From Candidatus Eiseniibacteriota bacterium (GTDB lineage Bacteria; JAFGKV01), in the NCBI GenBank assembly GCA_025453925.1, contig JALOPK010000187.1, forward strand, positions 1 through 6,627: a stretch of DNA of 6,627 nt, read 5' to 3'. The translations under genes and the position numbers were made by a program. The first letter of the stretch is position 1; each line of letters starts with the position of its first letter. Under the pieces are notes generated by a model. That model was not told the DNA's origin. It was given only the letters and a program-made list of their open reading frames with translations, and ran no database searches. Shown in pieces: positions 4,894 to 6,627 of the stretch.

Positions 4894-6573
4894 CTATCTC
4901 ATCACGACCAGGGATCTCACCGCCGAGCACCGTTCTGCTGCGGTGCTCCACCAGTATACCCCCGAAGGCAACGTGTGAGGAAGGCTGAGTTCAAGCTCGG
5001 TGCCGTCCTCCCCTGAGCTGGGCCGGACAGTGGCGCGTGCCACGTGCCGGCCGCCGGCGTCATACAGGACTGACCGGATTCCACCCGCGACGATTCCGGG
5101 GATGAAGAGGTAGGCATGTTCCCCGGCCGGATTGGGCCAGGGGCCGACAAGCCGCAAAACCTCAGGGGCGGCGAACCCGGCCGCCGGCGACGGTCGCATG
5201 AGGTACACGCAACCGGCCTCATCCTCTCCCCCCCCGCCCACCGCGCCATAGGCGCCTATCGCCAGGTCGTCACGCCCATCGCCATCGACATCGCCAAGGG
5301 GTGCGGTCGACCATCCGAAACTGCTCCCCGAGGCCTCAGGTGCGCTGAGGTCCACTATACGCTCGCCGGTTGAGCCAAATGCGCTCACCTCCCCGGTCCA
5401 CCCTTCCGCCCCGTCGACGAGGTAGCTCACCACGGCATCGGACAGGCCGTCGTCATCAACATCGCCGGCCCACCCAACCGCGCGGCCGAAGAACGCGACT
5501 CCTACCGAGGGCGGAGGGTGAAATGCGGCAAGCAGCAGGCCGTTCTCGACGTCAAGCACATAGGCGGATCCGCCGCCTTCTCCGGGGGCGCCCACCAGAA
5601 GGTCCGGCGAACCATCGTTGTCCAGATCACCTCCTCCGGCCACCGCGGAGCCGAACCTGCCGCCCGGAACGGCTCCCGGTGAGATGAGCGTACGCTGGAG
5701 GACACCATCGCTCCCGAACAGAAAGACCGCTCCCGAAGCGGAGTCGTCGGCCGTCGGCACTCCGGCGGCAATGACCCCGCCCGCGAGACCATTGAGCACC
5801 GCCATGCTGCTCCCGAAACGGCCGTCCGGCACCTGAACGGGAGCATCAAGCGCGCGAATGATCTCGCCGTCGGCCCCGCTGAAGAGGTAGGCACGCCCTA
5901 CATTGCAGCGGGATGCTCCAGGCATCTCGCCAGGCGCCCCCACAGCAAGGTCGCACACTCCATCGCCCGTGATATCGCCCAGCGCGAGCACACTCCACCC
6001 GAAGCATCCCGCCGGCTCAGGCTCGGGCGAAGACAGGATCCTGATCGTGACCCCGGAGGCACCACTCAGAACGTGCACGCGTCCGGCGTCTGCCGCGTCA
6101 CCGTCTCCATCCTCGCCGGGAGCACCCACCACCAGATCTCCTTGGCCGTCTCCGTCCAGGTCGCCGGGCAGGGCCACGGCGAATCCGAAACGACCATGTA
6201 CCTGAGGAACGACCGGTGCATACGCAGCCAGGAGCGAGGCATCACCCGCGTCGAACGCATAGACCATCCCTGCCGAGGGCGCCTCTCCGCTGTCCTCTTG
6301 GGGTGCCCCGATGATCACGGCGGGCAACTGGACTGTCGGATCTGACGTCGCCACGCACCACCCAAACCGACCGGCCGGTTGTGCATTGGGTGACCGGAAG
6401 GTACGAATGAGCGAATCCGCCCATGCTGCATTCAGCGGGAGCAGAGCGAGGGTCGCGTGGAATCCAATGATCACCGACGACCCGTGTAACAGTGATCTCA
6501 CGCGGCCGGGCGCACATGTGCGGCTTTTCCCTGCGCCAGCGGCGGACGTGCCCGCGGCCCCTATCGGATGCAT
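4894..6573 (-). CDS. Secreted seven-bladed FG-GAP (integrin-alpha-like) propeller protein with C-terminal sorting-type tail
   Basis: From the ATG at 6573 the protein has 559 residues. A hydrophobic segment (about 34-49) ending in AWA (50-52) looks like a signal peptide cleavage site. Residues 69-460 hold seven FG-GAP units of about 58 residues, each starting FG and most carrying a GD.DGDG..DL.VGAP strand. Calcium-loop motifs are intact or near-intact at 138-146, 200-208, 316-324, 371-379 and 428-436. Blades 1 (near 70-91) and 4 (near 253-273) lack the Asp loop. Residues about 470-559 form a tail with PNPAG (480-484), LYDAGGR (503-509) and SGVYWW (537-542), as in type IX sorting or FlgD-Ig-like C-termini. 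The product is probably exported and surface-bound, with an adhesive or scaffolding role. The start is uncertain: ATG 6573 has GGCGGG 5 nt upstream; ATG 6618 is also in frame, near the window edge; GTG 6501 would give a textbook 28-residue signal peptide but has no SD. Confidence 0.9.
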   Translation of the reverse strand: MHPIGAAGTSAAGAGKSRTCAPGRVRSLLHGSSVIIGFHATLALLPLNAAWADSLIRTFRSPNAQPAGRFGWCVATSDPTVQLPAVIIGAPQEDSGEAPSAGMVYAFDAGDASLLAAYAPVVPQVHGRFGFAVALPGDLDGDGQGDLVVGAPGEDGDGDAADAGRVHVLSGASGVTIRILSSPEPEPAGCFGWSVLALGDITGDGVCDLAVGAPGEMPGASRCNVGRAYLFSGADGEIIRALDAPVQVPDGRFGSSMAVLNGLAGGVIAAGVPTADDSASGAVFLFGSDGVLQRTLISPGAVPGGRFGSAVAGGGDLDNDGSPDLLVGAPGEGGGSAYVLDVENGLLLAAFHPPPSVGVAFFGRAVGWAGDVDDDGLSDAVVSYLVDGAEGWTGEVSAFGSTGERIVDLSAPEASGSSFGWSTAPLGDVDGDGRDDLAIGAYGAVGGGGEDEAGCVYLMRPSPAAGFAAPEVLRLVGPWPNPAGEHAYLFIPGIVAGGIRSVLYDAGGRHVARATVRPSSGEDGTELELSLPHTLPSGVYWWSTAAERCSAVRSLVVMR

Positions 6574-6627
6574 ACGACCCGCCGGGTGGCACTCCGGGTG
6601 CCCGCCTGGAGACGGCATACGTACGCC

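Noticed and set aside
4523-4951. Minus-strand ORF of 142 codons overlapping the 3' end of the FG-GAP gene.
   Set aside because: It overlaps a secure gene in a different frame, its composition is atypical, and it contains the terminator-like stem.

Overview
The window is GC-rich DNA with four convincing protein genes, all on the minus strand. Reading in the direction of transcription (high to low coordinates), they are a secreted seven-bladed FG-GAP repeat protein, a response regulator fused to a DnaA-type AAA+ ATPase, a TPR protein ending in a zincin-like metallopeptidase domain, and a divergent WecG/TagA/CpsF family glycosyltransferase. The FG-GAP propeller with a C-terminal tail of the type IX sorting / FlgD-Ig style, high GC and good Shine-Dalgarno (SD) sites together suggest an environmental bacterium of the FCB superphylum or a nearby candidate phylum (Candidatus Eisenbacteria-like). 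That placement is inference; no rRNA or marker gene is present. There are no tRNAs, mobile elements or CRISPR arrays.

Layout: 19-801 glycosyltransferase; 802-1049 spacer with a strong compound stem-loop (836-870) and a second inverted repeat (879-918); 1050-2012 TPR-metallopeptidase, whose start codon sits in the loop of a perfect 9-bp hairpin; 2013-2264 spacer with GAAC-type repeats; 2265-4088 receiver-DnaA chimera; 4089-4893 an 805-nt stretch without a convincing large gene, holding a short leader ORF with an internal sequence complementary to the chimera's SD, several GC-rich hairpins and a terminator-like structure; 4894-6573 FG-GAP protein, whose start could also lie at 6618 or 6501.

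The gaps of 250 to 800 nt and the structured elements between genes argue for mostly separate transcription units, and the four products do not form an obvious pathway. The most unusual item is the receiver-DnaA protein. It keeps every nucleotide-binding and oligomerisation motif of DnaA domain III, but a receiver domain replaces domain I and an unrecognised domain of about 200 residues replaces the DNA-binding domain IV. It could couple a phosphorelay to DnaA-type filament assembly. No histidine kinase lies in the window. Two of the four genes also have RNA structures predicted to hide their ribosome-binding sites, which suggests translational control in this region.
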